From the NCBI GenBank assembly GCA_030452125.1, contig JAKDMV010000002.1:1-64000 (forward strand): a DNA stretch of 64,000 nucleotides, written 5' to 3'. Shown piece after piece: positions 39,345 to 48,078 of this stretch. Source of the DNA: Micrococcaceae bacterium (GTDB lineage Bacteria > Actinomycetota > Actinomycetes > Actinomycetales > Micrococcaceae). A program made the position numbers and the translations under genes. Numbering within the stretch: position 1 is the stretch's first letter; the number at the start of each line of letters is the position of its first letter. The notes below the pieces were generated by a model, which made no database searches, had not been told where the DNA came from, and saw only the letters and a program-made list of their open reading frames with translations.

Positions 39345-39350
39345 ATTCTA
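39345..39350 (-). promoter_or_regulatory. -10 box of hflX-dinG promoter
   Basis: TAGAAT about 28 bases before ATG 39316; this transcript would be leadered with a Shine-Dalgarno. Confidence 0.45.
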
Positions 39351-39491
39351 GTCCGGGTCACCGACAGGTGGCTGGTTTCCTCCACAGGCCGAAACCCGAG
39401 AGTGCCCGAACCGTGAGTGATTGGGATAACTCTATCACTGAAACCGTCGGGCCGGGAAGACCAGGATTCGCTTTGGCGTCACCCTGACGGT

Positions 39492-39497
39492 TAATCT
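39492..39497 (+). promoter_or_regulatory. -10 box of leaderless methyltransferase promoter
   Basis: TAATCT, 7 bases before ATG 39505, without Shine-Dalgarno. Confidence 0.5.
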
Positions 39498-39504
39498 TCA
39501 ACCC

Positions 39505-40152
39505 ATGGGTTCGGACCACTACTTCAGCGCACAACCGTCGACGCCATTCACCCGCAGGAGCGTCCGCGTGATGCTCGGCGGCACGGAACACGCCGTCAAC
39601 ACCGCCGGAGGCATCTTCAGCCCGGATGGAATCGACAAGGGAACCGCGGTCCTGCTGTCCGGGGTGCCCGCCCCGGCGGCGGAAGGCCACCTGCTCGACA
39701 TCGGCTGCGGCTGGGGTCCGATCGCCTTGAGCATGGCTCTGGCTTCCCCCTCCGCCACCGTCCATGCCGTGGACGTCAACCAGCGCAGCCTGGAACTCAC
39801 CCGCGAAAACGCGCAGGCCCTGTCCCTGGACAACGTGGTGGCCACGGCCCCCGAAGCCGTCGATGACGACCTGAGGTTCCAGACCATCTGGTCCAATCCC
39901 CCGATCCGGGTGGGCAAGGAAATCCTGCATGGGATCCTGCTCCACTGGTTGCCCCGGCTGGCTGTCGGCGGAACTGCCTGGTTGGTCGTCCAGAAGAACC
40001 TGGGCTCGGATTCACTGCAACAGTGGCTGGTTCGGGAACTCCCCACCGGGTTCATCGTCGATCGATACTCCAGCGCCAAGACCTTCCGCATCCTGAGGGT
40101 GCGCAACACCACGGATGCCTCCGGCGTGGGCACGACTCCCTCGAAGGACTAG
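39505..40152 (+). CDS. Class I SAM methyltransferase, RsmC/RlmG-like
   Basis: A 215-residue methyltransferase-small domain protein. It has the SAM loop LLDIGCGWGPIAL, the acidic VHAVDVNQRSLELTRENA and the catalytic NPPI in TIWSNPPIRVGK, the form seen in N2-guanine rRNA methyltransferases. HYFSAQPSTPF at the N-terminus is the usual start of this branch. It consists of a single domain where E. coli RsmC has two. The 3' end overlaps dapF by 4 bases (CTAG shared by both stop codons). Confidence 0.88.
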   Translation: MGSDHYFSAQPSTPFTRRSVRVMLGGTEHAVNTAGGIFSPDGIDKGTAVLLSGVPAPAAEGHLLDIGCGWGPIALSMALASPSATVHAVDVNQRSLELTRENAQALSLDNVVATAPEAVDDDLRFQTIWSNPPIRVGKEILHGILLHWLPRLAVGGTAWLVVQKNLGSDSLQQWLVRELPTGFIVDRYSSAKTFRILRVRNTTDASGVGTTPSKD

Positions 40153-41090
40153 ACCAGGGTCCCCTCGGCCACCAGTACCGCAGGTCCCTCCAGGACCACA
40201 TGCTCGCGGCCCTCGGGAGCCGTCACGAACCGTACGGAGACGGTCCCGCCGGGAACGTGCACGTCCCAGCGGCGTGCCGAGGCCCCACCGGCCCAGTGTC
40301 GGGTCGCCACGACGGCGGCGCAGGCGCCGGTGCCACACGAAAGGGTCTCGCCCACACCGCGTTCATGGACGCGCATGCGGATGGTTCCGACACCGTCGTT
40401 GACCAGCGGATCCGACGGCAACACGAACTCCACATTCGTCCCGTGCTCGGGGACGGGGTCGACCACCGGCATCCGGTGCAGATCCAGCTGGTCCAGCTCG
40501 GTCGCCTCGGAGAGCGCGACGACCGTATGCGGGTTGCCCATGTCCACGCTCAGGCCCGGGCGCGGGACCTCCAACGAGGCGTCCACGATGCTGTCCAGGG
40601 CCCGTTCATGGGCCTGGTCGGGGAAGAGGAACTCCCACGGGCCCATGTCCACCGAGTACCCGGCGGCAGAGCGGGAGACCACCTTCACCCCGGCCCGGGT
40701 GCCGATCGTCAGGGAATCGCCGTCGGCCAGGGAAACCAGAGCACGGGAGACCAGGAAATGCACGAAGACGCGCACCCCGTTCCCGCACATCTCGGAGACC
40801 GAGCCGTCGCCGTTGCGGTAATCCATGAACCATTCGGCCTCCGGGTGCCGGGCCAGCAACTCCCGCCCCTCGGCCAGGGTCTCTGAACGGATGGCACGGA
40901 TCACTCCGTCGGCTCCGAGGCCGAGATGACGGTCGCAGAGGGAAGCCACCTGCGCGGGAAGGATGTCCTGTCTGTTGTCCGGGTCCGAGAACAGGATGAA
41001 GTCATTGCCCGTTCCATGGCCCTTGGTGAAGTCCAGGCCCGAGAGGGCCGACAGGGTTCCGCTGGGGTGATCGGATTCCGTAAAGCTCAT
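40149..41090 (-). CDS. dapF: Diaminopimelate epimerase
   Basis: Converts LL- to meso-diaminopimelate for lysine and peptidoglycan. The 313-residue PLP-independent racemase shows both catalytic cysteines in EMCGNGVRVF and LSCGTGACAA, plus KGHGTGNDFIL at the N-terminus. It is the last gene of recA-recX-miaB-miaA-dapF, but a -10 box 6 bases before ATG 41090 suggests its own leaderless transcript too. Confidence 0.95.
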   Translation of the reverse strand: MSFTESDHPSGTLSALSGLDFTKGHGTGNDFILFSDPDNRQDILPAQVASLCDRHLGLGADGVIRAIRSETLAEGRELLARHPEAEWFMDYRNGDGSVSEMCGNGVRVFVHFLVSRALVSLADGDSLTIGTRAGVKVVSRSAAGYSVDMGPWEFLFPDQAHERALDSIVDASLEVPRPGLSVDMGNPHTVVALSEATELDQLDLHRMPVVDPVPEHGTNVEFVLPSDPLVNDGVGTIRMRVHERGVGETLSCGTGACAAVVATRHWAGGASARRWDVHVPGGTVSVRFVTAPEGREHVVLEGPAVLVAEGTLV

Positions 41091-41096
41091 GGTCCC

Positions 41097-41102
41097 AGCC
41101 TA
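41097..41102 (-). promoter_or_regulatory. -10 box of leaderless dapF promoter, overlapping miaA stop
   Basis: TAGGCT, 6 bases before ATG 41090. Its first three bases (41102-41100) are the TAG stop codon of miaA. Confidence 0.55.
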
Positions 41103-42014
41103 CGTGCCCGGGGATCCTTCGAATTCCCGCACGGATGCTTCCAGCGCTGCCCACAGATCCGGGTCCGCGGCATCGAACCAGTGGACCCGGGGATCGGCCC
41201 TGAACCAGGTGATTTGGCGGCGGGCGAAGCGGCGGGTGGCCACGGTGGTTGATTCGATGGCCTGCTCGATCGTCGCGGTGCCTTCCAGCACCTGAAGGAA
41301 CTGGGCGTAGCCGATGGCCCGGGAGGCGGTCCTGGTCTCGCGCAGACCGAGGGCCGCCAACGACTCCACTTCGTCCAGCAGCCCGGTTTCATGCATGGTG
41401 CGCACCCGGTGTGCCACCTTGGCGTGCAGCAGTTCGCGGTCGATGTCGAGTCCGAGTTGGAGCGTGGGTTGCCGGTAGTCGCGGCGCGGCATGTAGGAGC
41501 TGAAGGGCCGCCCGGTCAGCTCGTGGACCTCCAGGGCCCGGACCAGTCGGCGCTCGTCCAGATCCCGGGCCGATGACACCGGGTCCGCCACGGCCAGACG
41601 ACGGCGCATCCCGGCCACACCGTCCTCGGCCGCTTCGGCTTCCAGCCGCCGTCGAATCGTCGGATCGGTGGGCGGGAACTCGAGTTCGTCGATGACGGCC
41701 CGGACGTAGAGTCCGGAGCCGCCGACCAGGATCGGCAGCCGGCCACGGTCCTGGATGCCGGCGATCGCTTCCCGGGCCTGCTGTTGGAACGTGGCCACGC
41801 TGGCTTCATCGTCGATGTCCATGATGTCCAGCAGGTGGTGCGGGACCCCACCCCGCTCGGCCGGGGCCAGTTTGGCCGTGCCGATGTCCATGCCGCGGTA
41901 GAACTGCAGGGCATCGGCGTTGACGATTTCCCCGTCGAGGCGCCGGGCGAGGGCGATGGCGGCGTCGGATTTGCCGGTGGCCGTTGGCCCGACGATCGCG
42001 ATCAGTGGCCTCAT
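41100..42014 (-). CDS. miaA: tRNA dimethylallyltransferase
   Basis: Adds an isopentenyl group to A37 of UNN-reading tRNAs. The 304-residue protein has Walker A GPTATGKS (residues 9-16), the [17 protein letters not shown] segment, [16 protein letters not shown] and the tRNA-contact region [15 protein letters not shown] 42014 lies 6 bases after the miaB stop; MiaB then acts on the product, so the pair forms one modification pathway. Confidence 0.95.
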   Translation of the reverse strand: MRPLIAIVGPTATGKSDAAIALARRLDGEIVNADALQFYRGMDIGTAKLAPAERGGVPHHLLDIMDIDDEASVATFQQQAREAIAGIQDRGRLPILVGGSGLYVRAVIDELEFPPTDPTIRRRLEAEAAEDGVAGMRRRLAVADPVSSARDLDERRLVRALEVHELTGRPFSSYMPRRDYRQPTLQLGLDIDRELLHAKVAHRVRTMHETGLLDEVESLAALGLRETRTASRAIGYAQFLQVLEGTATIEQAIESTTVATRRFARRQITWFRADPRVHWFDAADPDLWAALEASVREFEGSPGT

Positions 42015-42020
42015 GCCGGG

Positions 42021-43544
42021 CTAAGCGCGCGGGGGCAGGGCGGGCATGCCCAGCGAGACGCCCTGGCCCGCTGCCCCCTGGCCGGTGCCGCAGGAGTCGG
42101 CCTGCGAGCGGTCCCAGGCGTCCCCGGCGCGTGAACGACGCAGGTGGTATTGGGCCGTGGTCGGTGGATCGGCGATCAGGTGGAAGGCTGCGGCTTCAGT
42201 GATCGTGACGTTGACCAGGTCACCCGGACGGGGGGCTTCGGCGCCGTCGGGCACGGAGAAGTGGACCAGCCGCTGGTCGCGGGCACGGCCCGTCAGCCGG
42301 TGGGTCTGCTCGGCCTTGCGTCCCGGCTGTGCGGTGACCATGACTTCGACTTCACGGCCGAGTTGCCGGGCATTCTCTTCGGCGCAGATCCTGTCCTGGA
42401 GCGCGGTCAGCCGTTCGTAGCGTTCCTGGACGACTTCCTTGGGCAGCTGATCGGCCAGTTCGGCCGCCGGGGTCCCGGGGCGCTTGGAATATTGGAAGGT
42501 GAAGGCGCTGGCGAACCGGGATTGCTCGACGACATCCAGGGTCGCCTGGAAGTCCTCTTCGGTTTCCCCGGGGAAGCCAACGATGATGTCGGTGGTGATG
42601 GCCGCCTCGGGCATGCGCTGACGTACCCGGTCCAGGATCCCCAGGAACTTCTTGGAACGATAGGAGCGGCGCATGTCCTTGAGCACCCGGTCGGACCCGG
42701 ACTGCAGGGGCATATGCAGTTGCGGCATCACATTATCGGTTTCGGCCATCGCCTCGATGACGTCGTCGGTGAAGGCCGCGGGGTGTGGGCTGGTGAATCT
42801 GACGCGTTCGAGTCCGGGGATCCGTCCGCAGGCCCGGAGCAGTTTGCCAAAGGCCAGCCGATCCCCGAATTCAACACCGTAGGAGTTCACGTTCTGGCCC
42901 AGCAGGGTGACCTCGATGGCCCCGTCGTCGACCAGGGCCTGGACTTCGGCCAGGATGTCACCGGGGCGGCGGTCCCGCTCCTTGCCACGCAGCGAGGGCA
43001 CGATGCAGAAGGTACAGGTGTTGTTGCAGCCCACCGAGATCGAGACCCAGCCGGCGTAGACCGAATCGCGTTTGGTGGGAAGGGTCGAGGGGAAGACGTC
43101 GAGGGATTCGAGGATCTCCAGCTGGGCTTCGTTGTTGTGGCGGGCACGTTCGAGCAGCGTGGGCAGGGAACCGACGTTATGGGTTCCGAAGACGACGTCG
43201 ACCCACGGGGCCCTGCGCTGGATCGTCTCGCGGTCCTTCTGTGCCAGGCACCCACCGACGGCGATCTGCATGCCTGGGTGCTGCTCCTTGACGTGCGCCA
43301 AACGCCCCAGGTTTCCGTAGAGCTTGTTATCGGCGTTCTCCCGGACGGCGCAGGTGTTGAACACGACGACGTCGGCTTCCGTGTCCGGATCGCGTCTGGG
43401 CACCATGCCGGCTTGCTCCAGCAGTCCTGCCAGTCTCTCGGAGTCGTGGACGTTCATCTGGCAGCCGTAGGTGCGCACCTCGTAGCTGCGTTGCGCTTCG
43501 TCGAGGGGCGGGGCTGTATCGGGGCTGGGCATGGTCGAACTCAC
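42021..43544 (-). CDS. miaB: tRNA-2-methylthio-N6-dimethylallyladenosine synthase
   Basis: A radical SAM methylthiotransferase acting on i6A37 made by MiaA. The 507-residue protein has the N-terminal UPF0004 cluster cysteines ([23 protein letters not shown]), the radical SAM motif CNNTCTFC and a C-terminal TRAM domain ([12 protein letters not shown]). The last ~50 residues ([17 protein letters not shown]-type tail) are extra. GTG 43544 follows TACTCT by 6 bases. Confidence 0.95.
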   Translation of the reverse strand: MSSTMPSPDTAPPLDEAQRSYEVRTYGCQMNVHDSERLAGLLEQAGMVPRRDPDTEADVVVFNTCAVRENADNKLYGNLGRLAHVKEQHPGMQIAVGGCLAQKDRETIQRRAPWVDVVFGTHNVGSLPTLLERARHNNEAQLEILESLDVFPSTLPTKRDSVYAGWVSISVGCNNTCTFCIVPSLRGKERDRRPGDILAEVQALVDDGAIEVTLLGQNVNSYGVEFGDRLAFGKLLRACGRIPGLERVRFTSPHPAAFTDDVIEAMAETDNVMPQLHMPLQSGSDRVLKDMRRSYRSKKFLGILDRVRQRMPEAAITTDIIVGFPGETEEDFQATLDVVEQSRFASAFTFQYSKRPGTPAAELADQLPKEVVQERYERLTALQDRICAEENARQLGREVEVMVTAQPGRKAEQTHRLTGRARDQRLVHFSVPDGAEAPRPGDLVNVTITEAAAFHLIADPPTTAQYHLRRSRAGDAWDRSQADSCGTGQGAAGQGVSLGMPALPPRA

Positions 43545-43550
43545 TCCCCC

Positions 43551-43556
43551 AGAGTA
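43551..43556 (-). promoter_or_regulatory. -10 box of leaderless miaB promoter
   Basis: TACTCT, 6 bases before GTG 43544, in the 61-base gap after recX. The GGGGGA before the start is too close to serve as a Shine-Dalgarno. Confidence 0.45.
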
Positions 43557-43605
43557 CCGAACGCATCATCGGTGAAGGAACCTGGGCGTTTTGGCAGGGC
43601 AGGGC

Positions 43606-44247
43606 TCAGTCGCGGTCGGCGGTCCAGATCTCGTTGACGACACGAAAGGCGGTCCCCGACCCGTACCCCTTGCGGCCGAGCATCGCCACCAGCCGCCGGA
43701 CCCCCTTGTCGTGGTCCAGTCCCGCCGGCATCGACCTGACCTTCTTCTCCACGAGTTCGCGGGCCATCTCCAACTCATCGGCCCCGCTGAGCTGTTCCAG
43801 CGCCTCATCGGAGAGCTCGTCGGCAATGCCCTTCTCCCGCAGCTCGCGGCGCAAGGCGCTGCGAGACAGTCCCCGGCTGCGGGCACGGCTACGCACCCAG
43901 GCCTCGGCGAAGGCGGCATCGTCGATGAGTTGAAGTTCCTCGAATCGATCCAGGATGCCCTCGGCCGCGTCCCGCGGGATCCCCCGCTCCGAGAGCTTGT
44001 CGGCCAACTGCCGACGACTCTTGGGCGAGCCGGTGAGCTGTCGCAGGACGATCGCCCGTGCCGCCGCCTCGGGGTCCTTCTCCGGGTCAGGACCGGGAGA
44101 CCGGTGTCCGCGCCCACCGCCTCGACCACCAGGCTCCTGCTCGGCCCGGTGGTCCTCCGCCGCGTCCAGCGGTGCGGTGTCTTCGCGGGGGAACAGGGTC
44201 TCCCGGTTCAGGTCACCGGCCTCCATGGCAGCGCTGTCTCCCTCCAC
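43606..44247 (-). CDS. recX: RecA regulator RecX
   Basis: A 213-residue helical protein that modulates RecA filaments. The core KDPEAAARAIVLRQLTGSPKSRRQLADKL followed by RGIPRDAAEGILDRFEELQLIDDAAFAEAWV is the RecX three-helix repeat; a basic segment RSRARSRGLSRSALRRELREKG follows. The N-terminal ~70 residues are acidic and variable. It is 41 bases after recA. GTG 44247 has a GGAGGGGG site; ATG 44226 is an alternative. Confidence 0.9.
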   Translation of the reverse strand: MEGDSAAMEAGDLNRETLFPREDTAPLDAAEDHRAEQEPGGRGGGRGHRSPGPDPEKDPEAAARAIVLRQLTGSPKSRRQLADKLSERGIPRDAAEGILDRFEELQLIDDAAFAEAWVRSRARSRGLSRSALRRELREKGIADELSDEALEQLSGADELEMARELVEKKVRSMPAGLDHDKGVRRLVAMLGRKGYGSGTAFRVVNEIWTADRD

Positions 44248-44288
44248 CGACGCCCCCTCCCGGCCTGTACTTCGTTGCGTTCGAACGC

Positions 44289-45344
44289 CTAGGAGTCCTT
44301 GCCCACGGCGCGTAGCTGCGCATCGCCCGGCTCCTCCGGCGGCAGGGCGCCGATACCCAGCTTCTCCTTGATGCGACGCTCCAGTTCATCGGCTAGATCC
44401 GGGTTGTCCCGCAGGAACTTACGCGCATTTTCCTTGCCCTGGCCGAGCTGGTCACCGTCGTAGGTGAACCATGCCCCCGACTTCTTCACGAAGCCTTCTT
44501 CGACGCCCATGTCGATCAGGCCACCCTCACGGGAGATCCCGACGCCGTAGAGGATGTCGAATTCAGCTTGTTTGAAGGGCGGGGCCATCTTGTTCTTGAC
44601 GATCTTGGCCCGGGTCCGGTTCCCGACCGGGTTGGTTCCCTCCTTGAGCGTCTCGATGCGACGGACGTCGATCCGCACGGAGGCGTAGAACTTCAGCGCC
44701 TTGCCACCGGTGGTGGTTTCGGGGCTGCCGAAGAAGACGCCGATCTTCTCGCGCAACTGGTTGATGAAGATCGCAGTGGTCTTCGTCTGGCTCAGCCGTC
44801 CGGCGATCTTACGTAGCGCCTGGCTCATCAGGCGGGCCTGCAAGCCGACGTGGCTATCGCCCATCTCGCCTTCGATTTCGGCGCGCGGCACCAGGGCGGC
44901 CACCGAGTCGATGACCACGACGTCCAGGGAGCCGGAACCAACGAGCATGTCCATGATCTCCAGCGCCTGCTCACCGGTGTCCGGCTGGGACACCAGCAGG
45001 GCGTCGGTGTCGACGCCGAGCTTCTTGGCGTACTCGGGATCCAGTGCGTGCTCGGCATCGATGAAGGCGGCAATGCCGCCGTTGGCCTGGGCGTTGGCGA
45101 CTGCGTGCAGCGCCAACGTGGTCTTACCGGATGATTCCGGTCCGTAGATCTCCACGACACGGCCACGCGGCAGCCCGCCGATGCCCAGGGCGATGTCCAT
45201 GGCGATCGAGCCGGTCGGGATGACTTCGATCCTGGCTCGGGTATCGTCCCCCAGACGCATCACCGAACCCTTGCCATATTGCTTGTCGATCTGTGCCAGC
45301 GCTGATTCGAGAGCCTTTTCGCGGTCCATTGCTGCGGCCATCAT
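44289..45344 (-). CDS. recA: Recombinase RecA
   Basis: The DNA strand-exchange protein and SOS co-protease. The 351-residue protein has Walker A GPESSGKT (residues 68-75), [21 protein letters not shown] (Walker B and L1 region), [10 protein letters not shown] and [19 protein letters not shown] 45344 has a GAGGTGA site; the next codon is also ATG. The promoter region carries two overlapping SOS boxes about 155-180 bases upstream, so the mRNA leader would be long if transcription starts next to them. Confidence 0.97.
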   Translation of the reverse strand: MMAAAMDREKALESALAQIDKQYGKGSVMRLGDDTRARIEVIPTGSIAMDIALGIGGLPRGRVVEIYGPESSGKTTLALHAVANAQANGGIAAFIDAEHALDPEYAKKLGVDTDALLVSQPDTGEQALEIMDMLVGSGSLDVVVIDSVAALVPRAEIEGEMGDSHVGLQARLMSQALRKIAGRLSQTKTTAIFINQLREKIGVFFGSPETTTGGKALKFYASVRIDVRRIETLKEGTNPVGNRTRAKIVKNKMAPPFKQAEFDILYGVGISREGGLIDMGVEEGFVKKSGAWFTYDGDQLGQGKENARKFLRDNPDLADELERRIKEKLGIGALPPEEPGDAQLRAVGKDS

Positions 45345-45496
45345 TCACCTCGGTTGTCTTGCGGCCCTACGGCCTGTTGTCGTCCTGTTTCACACGGTAT
45401 GCGCCGCACCGGATAATTTGGTGCGGGCCGTCGTCCCTTGTGGAGAACCGCGGTCCGCCACCCGTGCCATGTCTCTGTGGACAGCTTACAGCTGTT

Positions 45497-45524
45497 CCGA
45501 ACACATGTTCGAACGAGTGTTCGG
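45497..45524. promoter_or_regulatory. Two overlapping SOS boxes upstream of recA
   Basis: CCGAACACATGTTCGA (45497-45512) and TCGAACGAGTGTTCGG (45509-45524) each match TCGAACN4GTTCGA with one terminal mismatch and share four bases (TCGA). Two LexA dimers cannot easily occupy both at once on the same helix face (centres 12 bp apart). Confidence 0.85.
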
Positions 45525-45538
45525 CGTGTCATGGCCGA

Positions 45539-45769
45539 TTACTGCTTCGGGGCGACATCGCGTCCGAGCCGCCGTGCGGGGGGAACGTCCTGTTTCTCAC
45601 AGATGGCCCACCAGACGCGGCGGGGGTCGACGCCCGAGGACAGGGCCGCCTGGGCGCTGAGGCCGCCCAGTTCGGACAGGACCAGCTCGGAGGCCAGCAC
45701 ACGGGAGTAGCCCGCACCGAACTCGTCGTCCATCAGGCGCCAGAAATCACTGAGTCTCACGTTGTCCAT
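45539..45769 (-). CDS. DUF3046 protein
   Basis: A 76-residue protein conserved directly upstream of recA in actinobacteria. It starts RLSDFWRLMDDEFGAGYS and has LASELVLSELGGLSAQAAL and VWWAICEKQDVP, the DUF3046 pattern. The function is unknown. Its 3' end lies 14 bases before the recA SOS boxes, on the same strand as recA. ATG 45769 has a GGAAGA site; the marR gene is divergent 39 bases away. Confidence 0.85.
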   Translation of the reverse strand: MDNVRLSDFWRLMDDEFGAGYSRVLASELVLSELGGLSAQAALSSGVDPRRVWWAICEKQDVPPARRLGRDVAPKQ

Positions 45770-45796
45770 TCTTCCACGGGTTGGTCCCTCCGACCC

Positions 45797-45802
45797 TAAG
45801 AT
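45797..45802 (+). promoter_or_regulatory. -10 box of leaderless marR promoter
   Basis: TAAGAT, 6 bases before ATG 45809, without Shine-Dalgarno. Confidence 0.55.
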
Positions 45803-45808
45803 GGTGCC

Positions 45809-46288
45809 ATGAATGCACCCGATCCCGCAGATGAGGCAGTGGCCCAGCGCACCCGAGCCATCCATGACATGGAGGAGCAGCTCAGTTTCCTCTGGCGTCG
45901 GGCCCGGGCCAATGGCAATAAGGTCGCCAAGCAGGTCCACCCCGATATGGAGCCGGGAGCCTACGGCCTGTTGGCGGCGCTGCAACGTCGTGGGACCCTG
46001 AGGTTGACCGAGTTGGCTGCGGAGATCGGCGTCGGCAAACCCTCGGTGAGCCGCCAGGTCAAGATGCTCGAGGAGCTGGGGGTGCTGGCCAAGGTCGCCG
46101 ATCCCTCGGATGGCCGGGCCCAGTCGATCACCCTGACCCCGGCCGGGGCACGGCAACTGGCTGCGGCGCAGACCTCCCGCCAGCATGTCTTCCAAGACCT
46201 GCTCGCCGACTGGCCCGACGAGGAGTTGTTGTCGTTGGCCGCCTTGCTGACCAAGCTGAACGGCTCCTATTTGAATGATCGGGGCTGA
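45809..46288 (+). CDS. MarR-family transcriptional regulator
   Basis: A 159-residue winged-helix regulator. The DNA-binding core is RLTELAAEIGVGKPSVSRQVKMLEELG-type, followed by the wing VADPSDGRAQSITLTPAG. The ligand and targets are not known; there is no obvious target operon nearby, and it interrupts the usual DUF3046-clgR neighbourhood. A strong hairpin follows. I see no clear palindrome in the short 39-base region before it. Confidence 0.88.
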   Translation: MNAPDPADEAVAQRTRAIHDMEEQLSFLWRRARANGNKVAKQVHPDMEPGAYGLLAALQRRGTLRLTELAAEIGVGKPSVSRQVKMLEELGVLAKVADPSDGRAQSITLTPAGARQLAAAQTSRQHVFQDLLADWPDEELLSLAALLTKLNGSYLNDRG

Positions 46289-46306
46289 AGCACGTCGTTA
46301 ACGGAA

Positions 46307-46338
46307 AGCAGGACAGCCGTGTGAACGGCTGCCCTGCT
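46307..46338. terminator. Bidirectional terminator between marR and clgR
   Basis: A 14-base stem with one mismatch (46307-46320 with 46325-46338) and a 4-base loop, between convergent genes. Confidence 0.8.
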
Positions 46339-46366
46339 GTCATGGCGTGAGGGGATGTTCCCGGCG

Positions 46367-46711
46367 TTAGTGGGTCGGGGCCATGCCCTGGGCCAGGCCT
46401 TCGGTCCATTCCTCGGGAAGGACCGTGGCGAACTCGTTGGTGAGGTCCGACGGGACGGTGTCGGGGATGTCGACGCCCTCGGCCATCGCGACCCGGTCGC
46501 TGACCTCGCGAAGCATCAAGGACAACGGAACGTCCAATGCCCCGCAAATCGATGAGAGCAGTTCGGACGACGCTTCCTTCTGTCCACGCTCCACCTCGGA
46601 GAGGTAACCAAGGGAAACACGGGCATTATGCGAGACCTCGCGTAGGGTCCTGCCCTGACGCTGGCGGACATCCCTCAGGACGTCCCCGATCTCGTGGCGG
46701 AGTACTACCAT
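46367..46711 (-). CDS. clgR: ClgR-type transcriptional activator of Clp protease genes
   Basis: A 114-residue HTH_3 regulator. The core [20 protein letters not shown] and [21 protein letters not shown], then [18 protein letters not shown], is near-identical to actinobacterial ClgR, which turns on clp and other proteostasis genes and is itself degraded by ClpP. ATG 46711 has AAGGAG 6 bases upstream. An in-frame ATG at 46804 would add 31 residues ([18 protein letters not shown]); I cannot exclude it. Confidence 0.87.
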   Translation of the reverse strand: MVVLRHEIGDVLRDVRQRQGRTLREVSHNARVSLGYLSEVERGQKEASSELLSSICGALDVPLSLMLREVSDRVAMAEGVDIPDTVPSDLTNEFATVLPEEWTEGLAQGMAPTH

Positions 46712-46972
46712 TTTGGGCTCCTTATGCTCGCGATGGGCATCTTCTGTCAGTCCCACATCGCGCCAACGGACGACGCCGTTTACGGATACGGGTTGCTTGA
46801 CCATGTGTATCGCCTTACTCCTTTTGATCCTGTGCCAGGTGTCCCTGGCCGATGGGTCCTGTCATGGACCCTGTAGTTTTTTCAACTAACGGGACCTCGA
46901 TTTTGTTCCCCAGCCCCCAGCCTAGTCACAAAACTGCCCCCACAGCCAGTATTCCGCGCCGGTGGTGGAGGC
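46712..46972. other. clgR upstream region
   Basis: This 261-base stretch contains no separate gene. It holds an inverted repeat GGGTCC-N6-GGACCC (46854-46871), a CCAGG/CCTGG pair just clgR-proximal of it, and a short TAGTT/AACTA hairpin with a T-rich stretch near 46875-46890. They may be a cinA terminator or clgR operators; I cannot assign them. Confidence 0.4.
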
Positions 46973-47461
46973 TCATTCCGCCTCGATGAGTTCCAGCAGT
47001 CGTTCCAGTGCCCTCTCACAGGCCTGGGCGCGGATGGCTTGCCGTCCTCCGGTGAACCGGAATTCGACCGCGCCGCTACCGTGGGGCCCGGCATGGCCGA
47101 TGAAGACCGTCCCGACTTCCTTGCCGTCGTGGGCATCCGGGCCGGCCACCCCGGTACTGGCAACGGCGACGTCGCTGGTGCAGATCCGGCGGGCCCCGAC
47201 CGCCATCCGACGGGCCACTTCCGCATCGACGGACCCCCTGCTCTCCAGCAGGGACGCGTCGACGCCCAGCACCTCCTGCTTGACCTGGTTGTGGTAGCTG
47301 ACCACTCCCCCGCGCAGCACGGCCGAGGCTCCGGGGACATCGGCCAACGCGGCGGAGATCCAACCTGCCGTCAGCGACTCGGCGGTCGCCACGGTGATCC
47401 CCCGCCGGGTCGCCTCGGAGATGATCCGTGCGGCCAGCGCCGGGGTGCCACCGCCGGTCAC
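46973..47461 (-). CDS. CinA C-terminal family nicotinamide-nucleotide amidohydrolase
   Basis: A 162-residue stand-alone CinA C-terminal domain (PncC), which deamidates nicotinamide mononucleotide. Signature segments are ATAESLTAGWISAALADVPGAS-type start, GGVVSYHNQVKQEVLGV, and VASTGVAGPDAHDGKEVGTV. The N-terminal CinA domain is lacking, as usual in actinobacteria. GTG 47461 overlaps the pgsA stop (GTGA), giving the pgsA-cinA pair. Confidence 0.9.
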   Translation of the reverse strand: MTGGGTPALAARIISEATRRGITVATAESLTAGWISAALADVPGASAVLRGGVVSYHNQVKQEVLGVDASLLESRGSVDAEVARRMAVGARRICTSDVAVASTGVAGPDAHDGKEVGTVFIGHAGPHGSGAVEFRFTGGRQAIRAQACERALERLLELIEAE

Positions 47462-48066
47462 GGGGTCTCGGTCCCTTGGCCGGCCGGGGCCATCCGCGCG
47501 GCCTGGATGATGTAGTCGATCCCCGTGTAGACGGTGATCAGTGCGGCCAGCAGGATCACGATCAGGGCCACGATGGACAGCCAGGTGATCGCCGGGGTGA
47601 ACGGCAGCAACAGCAGGAACAGGCCTGCCGTCTGGGTGACGGTCTTCAGCTTCCCGCCGCGCGAGGCGGCGATGACCCCGCGGCGCAGCACGGCGAAGCG
47701 CAGCAGCGTGATCCCGAGCTCGCGCACCAGGATGACGATGGTGATCCACCACCAGAGTTCGCCCAGCCACGACAGGGTCACAAGGGCGGCCCCCAGCAGG
47801 AGCTTATCGGCGATCGGGTCGGCAATCTTCCCGAAGTTGGTGATCAGCCCGCGGCTGCGGGCCAGGTCCCCGTCGAGTTTGTCCGTATACATGGCCACGA
47901 CGAAGAGGCCGACGGCCACCCATCTCAAGGCCGCGTGCTGTTGGTCATCGGCCACCAGCGCCCAGACGAAGAAGGGGACCATGATGATCCGCAGGGTCGT
48001 CAGGACGTTGGCGATGTTCAGGGTCGGGACATGGCCGGGGGCCGGTCCTGCAGGTGTATCAGTCAC
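47458..48066 (-). CDS. pgsA: CDP-diacylglycerol-glycerol-3-phosphate 3-phosphatidyltransferase
   Basis: A membrane enzyme of acidic phospholipid synthesis (phosphatidylglycerol phosphate). The 202-residue protein carries the CDP-alcohol phosphotransferase motif DGDLARSRGLITNFGKIADP with both downstream aspartates (D..G..AR..G...D...D). Four to five membrane segments are visible. GTG 48066 lies 6 bases after TAACCT, whose TAA is the ftsK stop codon. Confidence 0.92.
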   Translation of the reverse strand: MTDTPAGPAPGHVPTLNIANVLTTLRIIMVPFFVWALVADDQQHAALRWVAVGLFVVAMYTDKLDGDLARSRGLITNFGKIADPIADKLLLGAALVTLSWLGELWWWITIVILVRELGITLLRFAVLRRGVIAASRGGKLKTVTQTAGLFLLLLPFTPAITWLSIVALIVILLAALITVYTGIDYIIQAARMAPAGQGTETP

Positions 48067-48072
48067 CCTTTC

Positions 48073-48078
48073 AGGTTA
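48073..48078 (-). promoter_or_regulatory. -10 box of leaderless pgsA promoter, overlapping ftsK stop
   Basis: TAACCT, 6 bases before GTG 48066. Its TAA (48078-48076) is the ftsK stop codon. Confidence 0.5.
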
